A stretch of 64,000 nucleotides of DNA, from the NCBI GenBank assembly GCA_015501605.1, contig JADNRZ010000026.1, positions 372,001 through 436,000 of the forward strand. The letters are read 5' to 3'. Origin of the DNA: Panaeolus papilionaceus (lineage: Eukaryota > Basidiomycota > Agaricomycetes > Agaricales). The notes under the pieces are model-generated. The model searched no databases. It was not told the origin of the DNA and saw only the letters and a program-made list of their open reading frames with translations. Positions 22,552-33,924 of the stretch are shown here, one piece after another. The number at the start of each line of letters is the position of its first letter. The stretch's first letter is position 1. The translations under genes and the position numbers were made by a program.

Positions 22552-23204
22552 GGGGTTTATGTAGACCAAAAGAAGTATAGTGGGTGAGGCGGAGGCAGAA
22601 AAAGAGGAATTATAAAGTAGAATCGGCGTTGGATTTTGAATGAGTTGTTCTGGTTCTTTTTTACACGTATTATTCGGCTTTTAACCTCGCTTTGCGTATG
22701 GTGTGGTGCCAGTGAGTTTGTGAGATGGAGTCGATGGTAAGTCGGTGTAGTGATGAATGTTTGAACGTTGCTTGAGCTCAATTTGGGAGTCAGATTTAGG
22801 CTCAGATGAACATTGTCGGCGTTTCGGTGATGATTTAAATTTGACGCAATCCGCCAATTTACTTAAGCTTGTTGTTTATATTATCTCGCAGATCTTCAAT
22901 GGTGAGACGCTTGAGAGCGCACGCTAAGTACTAGTTAGGAAGGCCAGCTACTAGAGTTCGTTCGATTTTCATTTTTATTTCTGTCTCTAGCATCACTCGA
23001 AATTGTCCCAGGTTCAACGATACCGCTTGATTCGGTACTCGTACCTACTTACCACGCTGTGCTGGGTGTATGCTGGGCTGCATATACTTGTATTTTGATA
23101 AGACTCAGTGGTTAGGAACACTTTGACTGCCTGAGGTAAATACGTTATTTGGAGAAGTCATCGACACCGAACGAAATCCCCAGTGTCGGAACGATGGGGC
23201 ATAG
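22552..23204. other. Intergenic spacer
   Basis: 3' flank of the synthetase gene. No other feature is seen. Confidence 0.4.
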
Positions 23205-23360
23205 GTAAAACGCCGTGCAAAGCCAGGATCTGCCGTGCGCGACCGTGCATTACCGTGCAAGGTCATAGTAAACCGTGCAAAGCCGTGCGGAACCGTGAGC
23301 GAGCCGTGCATAACCGTGCATGTACCGTGTAGCGTACCGTGAGTGTGCCGTGCAATGCCC
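23205..23360. repeat. CCGTGC-rich repeat block 1
   Basis: CCGTGC or CCGTG occurs about 14 times in 155 bp at irregular spacing of 8 to 15 bp, often as ACCGTGCA or GCCGTGCA. It borders one copy of a dispersed repeat. Confidence 0.75.
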
Positions 23361-23389
23361 CATGCATGGCTGTTGATGTGTGCGTGGGG

Positions 23390-23740
23390 TTATCTGAGTG
23401 AAAAGGTGAGCAGTGGTGAAGGTGTGACTGAGGGATAAGCTGGTGGAATGGAAAGGCAAGGGAGTGACACGCAGTACGAGTTGGTGGGGTCGATATGTGT
23501 GAGAGAGATGAGGAAATGAAAAGGACATACCAGTGTAATGTGAGCTGGGGGCAAATACAACAGTGAATACGACGAAAACGACAAATATATGCGCTGACGA
23601 AGGTGCGCACGAGCACCGGGCGACGACGAAGACGAAATATGAAGAAGAAACACGAAATATGGCGTGGAAAAGGCATTTATATTGGAATTTTTGTTTTATG
23701 TTTTTACTCTCGTGCGGTCGTCGCAATGCCGCGCGCTGCT
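23390..23740 (-). repeat. Dispersed repeat, copy 1 (minus orientation)
   Basis: On the minus strand this segment is similar over about 350 bp to 39600-39935 on the plus strand. Shared landmarks in the same order are CGTCCGGTGC or CGCCCGGTGC, ATATTTGTCG, CTTTCCATYCCA, and CCCCACGCACACATCA. It has no coding capacity. It could be a solo LTR or a non-autonomous element. Confidence 0.55.
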
Positions 23741-24083
23741 TCGCTTAGTTTACCCCTTTTATCTTTTGTATTTTTCCGTTATTATTCTAGAATTACCGCG
23801 GATGCTGAATAAAATATGTATATAAGTAAATACTTTTTGTACTATTCACTTATCCGTTTGCCTCTATCGAGTCCCCTGAGGTCAAACGAAATCCAATCGC
23901 GTTTTTCTTCGTTCTCGCGCATGAATCTTCAATCTATTATTCGAACAATTTATTCTTTGTAAAATAGGTACATAATATATGTAAATGAAAGATAATTGTG
24001 ATACAGTGCTACTGAGGATTTAAACACTCTTCGAAGGAACAAACAGACGGAACTATCTTACCTTTCTAAGTGTATTAATCAAC

Positions 24084-24268
24084 CGTGTCGTACCGTGCAG
24101 CTTAGCGTGAGAGACGTGCCACTGCCGTGCTGAAAACACCTAAAACCGTGCAGGATTCACTACCGTGCTACTGCGTGTTCAAGTGAAGAGCCGTTCAAAG
24201 CCGTGCAAAGCCATGAAATTCGCTGTGTGACACAGTAGTGCGTTCACGGCAGCGCACGGCAGCTGCGC
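24084..24268. repeat. CCGTGC-rich repeat block 2
   Basis: A second cluster of ACCGTGC/GCCGTGC words, turning into the reverse complement (CACGGCAGC) at its right end. With block 1 it brackets 23360-24084. Confidence 0.65.
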
Positions 24269-25243
24269 ATTCACGTGACACAAAAAATCTCGTTGTGGAA
24301 CCATGCTAAACAGCCAAAAAAAAGACTGCCTTGAACCCTAATTCGTACACGGGGACTCTATACCATTACACAAATCAGAATCGAGAGCAATAATTTAAAC
24401 TTATTGCTAACTGGAATTAGTTGGAAAGTCAAAACTTTACCATACAGGTCAGTTGACGGAAACCGAGGCCAGTAAAGCGTTAGCCGCCCATCCACGGTAC
24501 AACAGACTTGGTGCGCAGCAGCCAGTTTCGTTAGTATCACTGCAGTTATTGTGATGTAGGAAACCAAGTGTTTCAATAGGCGAGTGACCAAGCCAACGAC
24601 GAGGAGATATGGCAGCCGTTTGTGGGTCGAATGTAATATCCATCTATACATCATGTGTCATCGTAACCAATGTCATTGAAAACCACGCTTCGAGTTACTC
24701 AGAATTTATTGACTCTCATCTCCGTCGGTAGACCAGATTGTGTGCAATTAGGTACAATATTTTCTCTGCAGCTTTGTGAACTTTCGTCGTGTACGCTGCA
24801 ACAGTACCCATCTTCTGGACGCCAATGTACATATATTCAATACCGATGTGCATTGACGAGCTAGGCCCGTCGAAAACAAGGCGATTGAAGGCCATCAGGT
24901 GGATGCTAAGCATCCTTGTCCAAGTGCTATGTATTGTTCTCCTGGTTGGCATCTGGTGTCCTGAATGTTAACTGTCATTGCATCACTCAAACTCAGGATC
25001 AAGAACCGGACGAGCAGGGTTGCTTGAGGGCAAGTGCCACGACTAGGCGACTGAGATGGAAACGTAACAAACGTTACATGATAGAGTATATAACGACGGA
25101 TACTGTCCGAAATATAATGGTAAGTGAAGTGTCTAGTTTTATCAAGGGTCTTTTTTGCATGTATCAGTAACAAAAATAGGTGAGAGCATAAGAGTGGCAT
25201 CCAGGCCAACGAGGTCGACCTTAGGACCAAGGTGGTGTATCTA
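24269..25243. other. Intergenic region
   Basis: No supported gene. Short frames lack domains. Confidence 0.4.
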
Positions 25244-26617
25244 CTAAAAGTCGTTGTGGAAAAGGGAAGAGACCGTAGATAAGGCTGAAGGAGCAACAAT
25301 ATGCCCACTGTTGGAGGCGAAGACTGAAGAAGGAATGAAGGTCGAAACTGGACCACCGAATGAGCTTGGTTCGATTGTTGCAGTCGGGACAGAGCCACTA
25401 ATGGAGCCGGATGCAGTTGGGAAAGCCGTCGCTGATGAGACCATAGGAACAGTAACGGTTACAGTGTGAGTGGGACAGAAGTTGAATCCAGTTGAAGTAG
25501 GTGATGCTGTTGCGAAGCCTGCGGATGAGCTGAAAGGGCCCGAAGTTGTCGGGAAGGAACTACCGAAAGCACTAGATGCGCTAGATACAGACGGGAATGA
25601 GCTACCGAAGGAACTTGATGCACCAGATGCGGTGGGGAATGGTCCACCAAACGAGCTCGATGCGCTTGACACAGTTGGGAAAGCCCCATCAAACGAGCTC
25701 GATGCACCGGATGCGGTAGGGAATGACCCGCCGAACGAGCTGGAGGCGCCAAATGATGTTGTGAATGAGCCAGCAAAAGAGCTGGAAGCACCAGACGCAG
25801 AGGGGAACAAGCCACCGAGCGAGCTGGATGCTACGGAGGCAGTTGCGAAACCTGATGAAACCGGAGTTGTACCAGAGGCAAATACTGTCGATGCTGTGGC
25901 TATATGGGAGGACACTGTAAACGTTTGGGTGGTGAAACCGGTCGCGGTGTGGCTTGGTGCAGAGGCGCTATGAGAAGAAAATGTAATAGTGTGCACAGGC
26001 ACACCTGACGAAGCCGCAACGCTCGAAGGGAAATTGCTGCCAAACACGCTGGAAGCAGAGACGGTCGGAATAGGATTTCCAAAGGAGCTCGACGAGGCTG
26101 AGATGGTGGGGAAAGATCCCCCATCGCAACTGGAACTGATTGATGCGCTGCGCCAGCTTCCAGCTGAAGAGACTGTTACGGTGACGGTAGGAATAGGCCC
26201 AGAGCACGAGCTAGATGCCGCTGAAGAGCTCGGTAAAGCGGACGAGCCAAAAACTGGACCTCCACTGGCTGAGGAAGCTGTCACAGTGTAATCAGGACTG
26301 TAGCCAGAGCTGGATGCAGCAGAGGCGCTTGGGAATGCAGATGAGACGGGAACTGGGGCAGAACCATGTATGATTGAGGACGAAGCGCTGAAGCTTTGGA
26401 TCGGACCTCCAACCGAAGTTGTGACAAACGTTGCTGTGGGAGCTCCCCCTGAAGATACAAATGAGCCGACCCTGTATGTAGTGTCAGTACGGACAGTAAC
26501 TCTTCAAACAACCAGAGTGGCATACATGTGGCGAGGCTCCTTGCGAACGACAGCAGCGTCGACACCTACTGTCATCATAGCAGAGATTATGGCCACTAAG
26601 CAGGTTAGTTTCATCAT
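25244..26617 (-). CDS. Secreted Ser/Ala/Gly/Phe repeat protein
   Basis: Two exons (26617-26526, 26471-25244) join across a 54-nt intron with a CTGAC branch site and give 439 residues. Residues 1 to about 22 form a signal peptide (KLTCLVAIISAMMTVGVDA). The mature protein is almost wholly Ser, Ala, Gly, Phe, Pro and Thr. A core of about 10 tandem units of roughly 15 residues reads like SGASSSFGGSFPTA, with variants FDGAFPTV and FGSSFPSV. TVTVTV patches occur at both ends of the array. The Ser/Thr content predicts heavy O-glycosylation, typical of cell-wall or mucin-like proteins. No catalytic domain and only a few cysteines are seen. No family was recognised. Confidence 0.75.
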
Positions 26618-26684
26618 CTTGGCGATTCTATGAGATGGAAATGTGAGGGACTCAGATGGGGAGATACTTAACTTCGAGACCAGG

Positions 26685-26691
26685 TTTTATA
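26685..26691 (-). promoter_or_regulatory. TATA box of the Ser-rich secreted protein
   Basis: TATAAAA on the minus strand, about 70 nt upstream of the start codon. Confidence 0.5.
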
Positions 26692-27283
26692 GAGCGGGCC
26701 TCCATTTGTGTGTTTCATTTCCAAAGGAATCAGTTATTTCTGGCCACCATAGAACTCGCATATCGGCCATGTTTGACCTTAGAGCAGTACTGACAAAGAG
26801 TAAAATGACGCTTGGTCGTCATGAACTTATCTCCTACAGGCTTAATGCCTTCCAAAGTCCCGGAGGTTCCAGTGAAATCCCACCATATTTGCTTTCTGTT
26901 TAGCTTCCAGTGTGGAGAAGGGCATACTTTGCCCGTTGACCCGTCGAAGAGCACGGAATTTGGGCGTCCTCCACATTGGCATTACTGGAATGCTGTGTAA
27001 GTGGAAATCCGCAGCAGTACGAGAAGCGCGGCGCAAGCGCTATTTGATGCAACAAGTGATTACGAAGCGAGGCAACTAGACAAGTCATGGAGTGGTTGGT
27101 AGCTTGGATCAATATAAGCCTACAATCTAACTGCTGAGCTACGACTTAGAAACCGGATCGGTTTAAAAATTGAAGCGAAAACTGCGCTAAATGCTCGAAC
27201 AACCTCCGGAATACAGTTCATGGACGTCATCAAAATTTATCTCACTAGTAACAAAAAATATAACTTAAAACAAGTTGATGCTT
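26692..27283. other. Intergenic region
   Basis: No supported gene. A tRNA D-arm-like word near 27130 is discussed among the rejected items. Confidence 0.4.
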
Positions 27284-27601
27284 ATCAGTTACACGTAGGC
27301 GGTGATGAGTTGGAGTTGACTCCAAACTCGGAGTCGTAGTTCATGTTGAAGAGCGAGATATCTATCTAGAAGAGTGTAAGTTTTGTCGAGTAAAGCTACT
27401 AAGCCTGCGAGTGGAGCACCCCTGCTAGGCGGGCTATTGCTGCAAATTTTGGAGCCAAGTTGGTTGTCAAGTTTGAACTTGAGATGCGGCTTAGCTAGTC
27501 CGCTATTCTATTTTTGCTAGACAACGTGCTCATAATTAGACGGTACTGACTCGTATGCATGTCCATCGATCTCCTGATGCGACTGAGAGCGAGTTGGTAA
27601 T
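27284..27601 (+). repeat. Direct repeat R, copy 1
   Basis: About 320 bp, similar to 32743-33062 in the same orientation. Shared stretches include ACTCCAAACTCGGAGTCGT, GAGCGAGATATCTATCTA, CTAGTCCGCTATTCTATTTT and ATCGATCTCCTGATGCGACT. It ends exactly where the hAT-like element begins. Confidence 0.85.
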
Positions 27602-28017
27602 TAGAACTGTGACAGTTCCCTCGCGAGGCGAGAGGGCCTCGTAAAACCTCTTCGAGGGACCCAGAAAAGCGGCTTTTTCTGACCTGATGTTATTCTTAAG
27701 ATCGAAAATGGCTCGTGATCTTGCGTCTTTCCGTTCGCTCGTCATCCAGAGGAGGTAGTAGCCTAGAGGCTACAGCTTGGGGGTGGAAAGAGGGCGATGG
27801 CCCGAAGACCACTGCCCCACTTCCCAGGTCAAGAGCCAATGGTCGGATGAGGATGCGCCCCCAAAGCGAGCAAGGCCGCCCAGCCGATGACGAACATTGG
27901 CTCGCCCCAAACGGCGGGTGAGAGAAGCGTACCTAATAGCCTATATGCCACATAGCTTGTCTGTGGACCAACAAGCAGGTATATAAAAAACCCATGCAGC
28001 GAGATGTTAGGATCGCT

Positions 28018-28640
28018 AGTGGGTGTGTAAACCCAGGTGCACGATGTCAGACATCACGAGGTGTGTAAAACCCCGAGGGACCCGTTAGAGTCATGAGATA
28101 ATAGGGTGTGTAAACCAAAGGCGAAACGTTAGAATCGCAGGGGTGTGTAAACCCCGACAGGTGTGTAAACCTGTGAAAAATGGGTGTGTAAACCCAGACG
28201 CGAGACGTTAGACATCGCGGAGGTGTGTAAACCTCGAATTAAAGGGGTGTGTAAACCCAGACGCGAGACGTTAGACATCGCGGAGGTGTGTAAACCTCAA
28301 GTTAAAAGGGTGTGTAAACCCAGTTGCGAAACGTTAGAATCGCGGGGGTGTGTAAACCCCAATGGGTGTGTAAACCCGGCTGACGACATGTTAAAGTCGC
28401 AGAAGGTGGTGATAACCACCGAGTAATTGGGTATGTAAACCCAAGCGCGAGACGTTAGAATCGCAGGAGTGGTGGTGACCACTCCAAGGGGTGTGTAAAC
28501 CCGCCCCACGACACATTAAGAGTCATGAAGAAGTGGTGTTAACCGCATAATGGGTGTGTAAACCACAGGGGACCCGTTAGAGTCATAGGAATGGTGTTAA
28601 CCATAGGTATGGGTGTGTAAACCCAAAGGACCCGTTAGAG
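28018..28640. repeat. Array of two alternating hairpin families
   Basis: About 20 copies of a GGTGTGTAAACC-type inverted repeat alternate with about 11 copies of a second one built around GTTAGA (for example GCGAAACGTTAGAATCGC). Outer bases change but stay complementary, for example CAGGTGTGTAAACCTG, GAGGTGTGTAAACCTC and GGTGGTGATAACCACC. It lies inside the hAT-like element. No protein is encoded. Confidence 0.8.
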
Positions 28641-30234
28641 TCATGATAGGCCATGGCGAATCCCCCCGATCGACACGCCAGCATCAAACAGAGGTGATAA
28701 TCACATATTGGTGGGCATGTGGACCGGTGGTTTTGATGTTAGCTGACGCGCTGGGCGCAGACAGTTTCGCATCCAAAGAGAGATCCGGTTGTGTTGGAGG
28801 GTTTGAGAGGTAGAAGAGGGAGGATACGAGGAAGAGTAGCTGATGGCGAGATGTGGTGAATGGATCATTGGATAGTGATAAAGACAGGGTGTGATGATTG
28901 GGGACGAGGGAGGAATATTGGATAGCGATGGGTAGAGGTTGAGGGGGATGTAGAGAAGGGGAGATTGTCATATGGTATTGCTTACCTGCGATTCTTGAGG
29001 TCTGGTGTAATCGGGATTGGGGTGACTGCTTGAGTTTGGCCAAGCGAGTATGAGAAGAATATGAATCGCCCTACTGACGTAGGTGGAGAAGTGTTCTGGG
29101 AGTGTCCTGCAAGGAGTGGAGGGGGGAGATATGTTGCGTTATGAGGAAATGATGGGATACGCATCTGATTTTAGCCATCTCGTATTCCTGGTTGGCTTAG
29201 GGAAAGGGAGTAGCGGTAGTTCTCCAGTTTTGTAGCCCGTAGCTGGTCAGGGTAGAGAGTTATGAGGATCTGGTGGTCTCATAGACCCTCCTGGCGAAGA
29301 GTCGCCCGTCAATTCTTGCATTCTTTGTTCATGAAGTTGTCAGGTTGGTGAGGCGTCAGGTACAGGCTATGTTGCAGCTCAGTTAGTGTGCTGCAATGGG
29401 TGTCGACACAGATGCAGGTGATGAGCTGGCAGAGTATCAGTGTCGCCAGTGTTGTGGTGTCCCAATTAATGTCGGTCTTAGAAGGAGATGTATCCAGAAA
29501 TTAAAAGGATAAAGATATAGAGAGCCGAGTGAGAGACACTGAACCGGCGAGAAGGCGAGGCGGTAAAGATAATACAGATACGGAGTGGAATGGGTGGCGA
29601 GTGTTGCGGCTCGCTCACGTGACCAAGAAGAGCGATCTGTGCGAGCACAGATCTTCTCATGCCATCAATTTCCATTTACGTTTCGCCTCTGCAAAGTAAA
29701 TCCAGTTATTTTGACCTCGTTTCCTGGATTTGACTGTGTTCAAGGAGTCCCCAAGCACAATGATGATGTAGGACACGGTTTTGACTCAGACTCACAAAAT
29801 AGCAATTTGCTGGAGACATTTTCCAGTGAGACCCCATATATTCTCAGAAACCGCTAGGTTTGAGCGGTAGAAGCAACGTCAAAAGGTTCATTCCTCTGTA
29901 TCCCTCCCTGAGTAAGTAGTTTTATATTTGAAGGTGTTAGAGTTGGTAATACATGGACTTTTATCATATTTCAGCTTTGACTCAACCTTGATCTGGCAGC
30001 TAAGTGAGGTCGCCTTGAAGTTGTTTGCATAACATCGAAGATAATAATTGCTTGGTCCTGATGAGATTGAACCCACAAGAAACTATACGTTTGAGTCAGT
30101 TTTTTATGCCTGTGTCCCAAATAGCTACACTACAGTTGTGCGCTCTTTTAAACCGTAGCGCGTGCGTCTTTATAGTGTCGCTCTCTATCTTTGAGCGAAA
30201 CTGAAAATGAAATTGATGGCATTCAACCCGATCG
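28641..30234. other. Interior of the hAT-like element, right part
   Basis: Low-complexity G-rich sequence with no recognisable transposase. A segment at about 29600-29680 resembles 32690-32740 (shared CCAAGAAG...GCACAGATCTTC words). Confidence 0.4.
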
Positions 30235-30388
30235 TAAGAAAAACATCAGACCGGGAAACCCCGCTTCGCCAGTCCCTCTACGAGGTCCTCGCGCCTCGCG
30301 AGGGATGGTCACCAGTCTAGTTGGTAATATAAGCAGGTCTTGGCGTCACCATTTGTGACGCCCCTGGCTCACAGTGTACTTGTCTTGT

Positions 30389-32110
30389 TGTACCCGGTCA
30401 GTGCAAGAATCGAGTATTCACAACTGCGGCAGGGAGTCGGTCATAGTAGTATAAGTCTATCAATATGACATGGAGGTCAAGTCTAAATGTTTACTCTCCA
30501 GCCATTCACATGTAACCGGTTACCGGATAGTCGACGGACAAGAAGTTGAAACTGCGCTGATCAGAGGCTACAACGAAAATCCTCCGAAATTGCCGAAATC
30601 TAAGCGCCAACCTTCCGGGTGCCATACAACCCCTCACGAGCTCTTCCAGGAGTCAGATGGGGCGAAGGGCTTGACAAAGGCGGAACACATGCTCAAATGT
30701 CTGGATGTATCAGAAGTGGCTTCAGGGTGGGGGGCCTTCATGTTGGAGGTGATGGGGTTGTCAATGAGCGGCCCGGTGGGTATTTCGGTCCGTCACTCTT
30801 CTGTCGATGTGATTGTCAAACGCACGAACGCATGTTTCCGCGATGTAGGGATGCAAAACCCATAAAGATGGCTTGAGTGAGCATATGGAGACTTAATATA
30901 CCCATGATGCTCGCTAACCTAGCTATTACCGTCTCTCTCATCGGTTTCGTGTCTGGTCACGGTCGTGTTACCACACCTACCCCTCGAGCAGTAAGCTCTA
31001 CACCCTTCAACTATGGTGTGCACATAGTAATCAGGCTCGAAATATTCTAGCTCGGCTCTAAGGCACAGGACAGATGTGGTGCAGGCGCGTACAAAGTATT
31101 GAGCTCTGGTGAGTGTAATATTGAATCCGCTGGTATTTTCGTCCATTTGACCAAATCAACCATATATTGTCTAGACAAGGCCGCTCCCGTAAGCGTCATA
31201 TCTTTCGGCCATGTGCTTAATACGTCGGATTATAAAAGCTAACTCACTATCACGAAGATCGAAAACGCTGTCGCTAAGATTGATTCCGGTTACGATGCAA
31301 CTGCATGCCCCCTCTTTTTCTGCCGTGGATACCAGGTACAGGTGCATCCTCCTTTCGAAAAAAACACTCGTTTAGAGTTTTTTAAATGTATAGTTCGACG
31401 ACAACACCAGCAACGTGCAAAAATACACCCCAGGACAACAGGTCCACTTCTTGGTTGACATCGTCGCACACCATACTGGCACCGCTGTGAGGCTTCTCAC
31501 CTGATCGACTGTTACCACAATTCTGATCTGACAGTTCATGGGTGTAGAACGTATCTATTGTTAACCTTGCAACACAAACCACCATCGGCAAACCACTTTT
31601 CGCGTGGCCCATCTATACGAACAACTCCCTCGGCCCCGATCAGTGGGTCAAGAATGAAAGTAAGACTCCATTTCTGTTTTTCATGTTGAACTTTGGCTCA
31701 CACCGCCTATGACTTCAGCTGACTTCACGGTAACAATTCCAACCAACCTTGGTACAGCCTGCCAAAAGGCAGGCGCGTGTGCTATTCAATGGTGGTGGTA
31801 TGCCTTCAACAAACAGACATACGAGAGCTGCGTCGATTTTGTGATCGTGTGAGCGTTGTGTACTTCGCCACCGGGCTTCTTCCTGCACGATCGTGACATC
31901 AAGTGAGGATTTTACAATGTCGTATGCTACAAGTCCAAATATTATTTATTTTACAAGACAGACCATATTACGATGTTATGAGGCAGTTAATACTAATTCA
32001 ACGAAAAGAGCAAATACAGAACCAATCACATGAGCTCACACAGAACTCTATAAGCGCCAAAGGTGCCGCATAAAATCCATTATGGAAGGATATGTGCCTA
32101 CACATATCCA
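30389..32110 (+). repeat. Segmental duplication block A, copy 1
   Basis: The block starts at GTACCCGGTCAGTGCAAGAA and includes the promoter, the AA16-like gene and its 3' flank up to the TAAGCGCCAAAGG word near 32052. The matching copy lies in pieces at about 33071-33150, 38160-39540 and 39950-40200. Confidence 0.75.
30904..31852 (+). CDS. AA16-like lytic polysaccharide monooxygenase, copy 1
   Basis: Seven exons (30904-30990, 31051-31108, 31175-31188, 31258-31335, 31394-31486, 31548-31659, 31719-31852) give 191 residues; exon 3 is only 14 nt. A signal peptide (LAITVSLIGFVSG) is followed directly by His, as required for the N-terminal copper ligand of LPMOs (mature HGRVTTPTPRA). Family blocks in order are CPLFFCRGYQFDDN, YTPGQQVHFLVDI, HHTGTANVSIVNL (second copper His), and CAIQWWWYAFNKQTYESC near the end. 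These fit CAZy family AA16. Such enzymes cleave cellulose-type chains oxidatively, and some mainly assist other LPMOs; the substrate here is inferred. It has no linker or binding module. An almost identical structure recurs at 38541. Confidence 0.75.
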
Positions 32111-32742
32111 CCTTCTTGGTCACAAGGGATGGGGCATACAAATAGTTAGTGTAGTTTAGATGAATGTATGACTTATCATGCAGAGTATGATATGAAAACC
32201 TCCGTGCATAGCCTGACGAGTCGATCATTTTGTTTGGTCCCAGCGCGGAGATGTTTGACGGAATATAAGTGTAAGGATCGTCTAATATCCTAGGTCACAC
32301 CAGAGACTACATACGACCAATGCATTGGGATGTAGCGATCGACGGTATGAGCAAGGATAGAGTAAGACGTTGAGGCCTTGAGGGACGAATCAGGGATGAT
32401 GCTACACTAAGTAAGGGTAGCAGCGTCTAATCTAAACATCACCAAACATACTCAACGACGCAATCCTTACAATAAGCGGGTTGGATTCCGAAGTGCGCTG
32501 ATGGGTCGGCAGATTTGAAGGGGGCATTAGCTCCAAATACTCGTCAGGTATAAGTTGACAGTGGGAAAAGAACTGAAAATAAAGTGAATGAACACTGAGC
32601 CGAGCGGCAATCTGTCGCCTCCACTAGAGGGCGAGACGAAGTAGAAAGATAGTTCATGAGAGAGAAACCTGGATGAGTTGCAATGAGTGACTCGCCCACT
32701 TGTCCAAGAAGTGCGTATGTGTGTGCGCACAGATCTTCACAC
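32111..32742. other. Intergenic region between block A copy 1 and repeat R copy 2
   Basis: No gene is supported. The right end (32690-32740) resembles part of the hAT-like element interior. Confidence 0.4.
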
Positions 32743-33062
32743 ATCAGTTACACGTATACAGTGATAAGCTAGAAGTTGACTCCAAACTCGGAGTCGTAGT
32801 TCATGTTAAGGAGCGAGATATCTATCTAAAAGAATCGAAGTTTTGTCGAGTGAAGCTACGACGCTCGTGGAGCACTCGTGTGAGGCGGACAATTGCTCCA
32901 AATTTTGGAGCCAAGTCGGTCGTCAAGCTTGAGCTTGAGATGCGGCTCAGCTAGTCCGCTATTCTATTTTGCTAGACAACGAACGTGCTCGTAATTAGAT
33001 GGTACTGACTTGAATGCATACCCATCGATCTCCTGATGCGACTGAGAGCAGGTTGGTACTTA
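32743..33062 (+). repeat. Direct repeat R, copy 2
   Basis: Same orientation and order of words as copy 1 at 27284-27601. Here it runs within a few bases into block A (GTACCCGGTCAGTGCAAGAA at 33072), showing the arrangement before the hAT-like insertion. Confidence 0.85.
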
Positions 33063-33626
33063 GACATGCTGTACCCATGCTGTACCCGGTCAGTGCAAGA
33101 ATTAGTAGGCATGACTGCGGCAGTGGTTCGGACATAGAAGTCTATCAAGGGAATAAATAAATAAGGAAGTCCCTTAACTATAATGATAACGCCGACCAGT
33201 GGCATGGTCCGCTACCGAAAGGTTGTCATATAGAAGGACAACACTCATGAGAAAAAAACACGAATGCCACCCGTCGTCAATCCTCGGTTGGCTCCTCCTG
33301 GCACTCGTGCCTATGGTCAGGTCTTATAAGGCAGCCTCAGTCCATACATAAAGGTCTTCGCAGCCTGTGAGATAGTGAGAACAAAGATGCGTGAATGAGT
33401 GACCATTGAACCTTGCTCACCATGTTGGCGAGCTAAAAGTTATTGGAATACTGATTGGCGGGATGGTTTTGACCAAGCTATCATCGATGAACGTTAAGAG
33501 GGTATCAGATAGGATTTGAGGTGTGTAGTGACCTAGGAGTGAACCGCGCATGCGAATTCACAGCCACATTCAAATCTTCCGCCAACTTTTTCTTACCATT
33601 CCACTAAAACCCACGATATAAGGTAA
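33063..33626. other. Start of block A copy 2 and unassigned sequence
   Basis: 33071-33150 matches the start of block A. The remainder up to the foldback element has no recognised feature. Confidence 0.45.
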
Positions 33627-33924
33627 TTACAATGTAGCAACTTTGTTGGTCCGCGGACTAGCTACAACGTAATGACTGAGTGTGATCCATGGATCGCCAT
33701 GGATTTCCTACATTTTGGGTAACTACACTAAATAGTTATTTCATTAGATAGAATATAAGTGAATTAATTATTACTAGTAGGTGGGCGGGTTGGGTAGGGT
33801 GGATTTCCGAGTGAGCGGCGGGTGAGCTGGAATGGGTGGATTGGTAGTTTTCCAAGGGAATGGGAGGGGGGTAGCGGGTAGGTTGGGGTGGGTGGGTAGT
33901 AGTGGATTGGGGTGGATTGGGAGA

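Larger units (their letters stand above)
27602..30318. mobile_element. Non-autonomous hAT-like DNA element
   Basis: The ends are inverted repeats of about 80 bp: left 27602-27690, right about 30235-30318. Shared blocks are TCCCTCGCGAGGCG, the CCTCGTA and GAGGGAC words and the CTGATGTT end. The word AGTTGGTAAT occurs directly on both sides (27592-27601 and 30319-30328) and fits a target-site duplication. The uninterrupted version at 33040-33080 (R copy 2 running directly into the next shared block) shows that this segment was inserted. An outer TIR starting TAGA/AGAC and an 8-10 bp duplication fit hAT; a MULE is the alternative. No transposase frame is visible. Confidence 0.65.

Noticed and set aside
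25254..26291. Long plus-strand frames opposite the Ser-rich gene
   Set aside because: They are antisense shadows of the repeat structure; the minus-strand frame has the signal peptide, TATA box and splice sites.
27115..27150. tRNA D-arm-like word (complement of TAGCTCAGCAGTTAGA)
   Set aside because: The matching acceptor stem, anticodon stem and T-loop are missing, so it is at most a chance match or a SINE fragment.
28018..28640. CRISPR-like array
   Set aside because: The unit spacing is irregular, the spacers are themselves repeats, no cas genes are present, and the DNA is eukaryotic.
30470..30865. 131-codon open frame upstream of AA16-like copy 1
   Set aside because: The duplicated region before copy 2 (38160-38500) carries many frame-breaking differences, so it behaves like promoter DNA.
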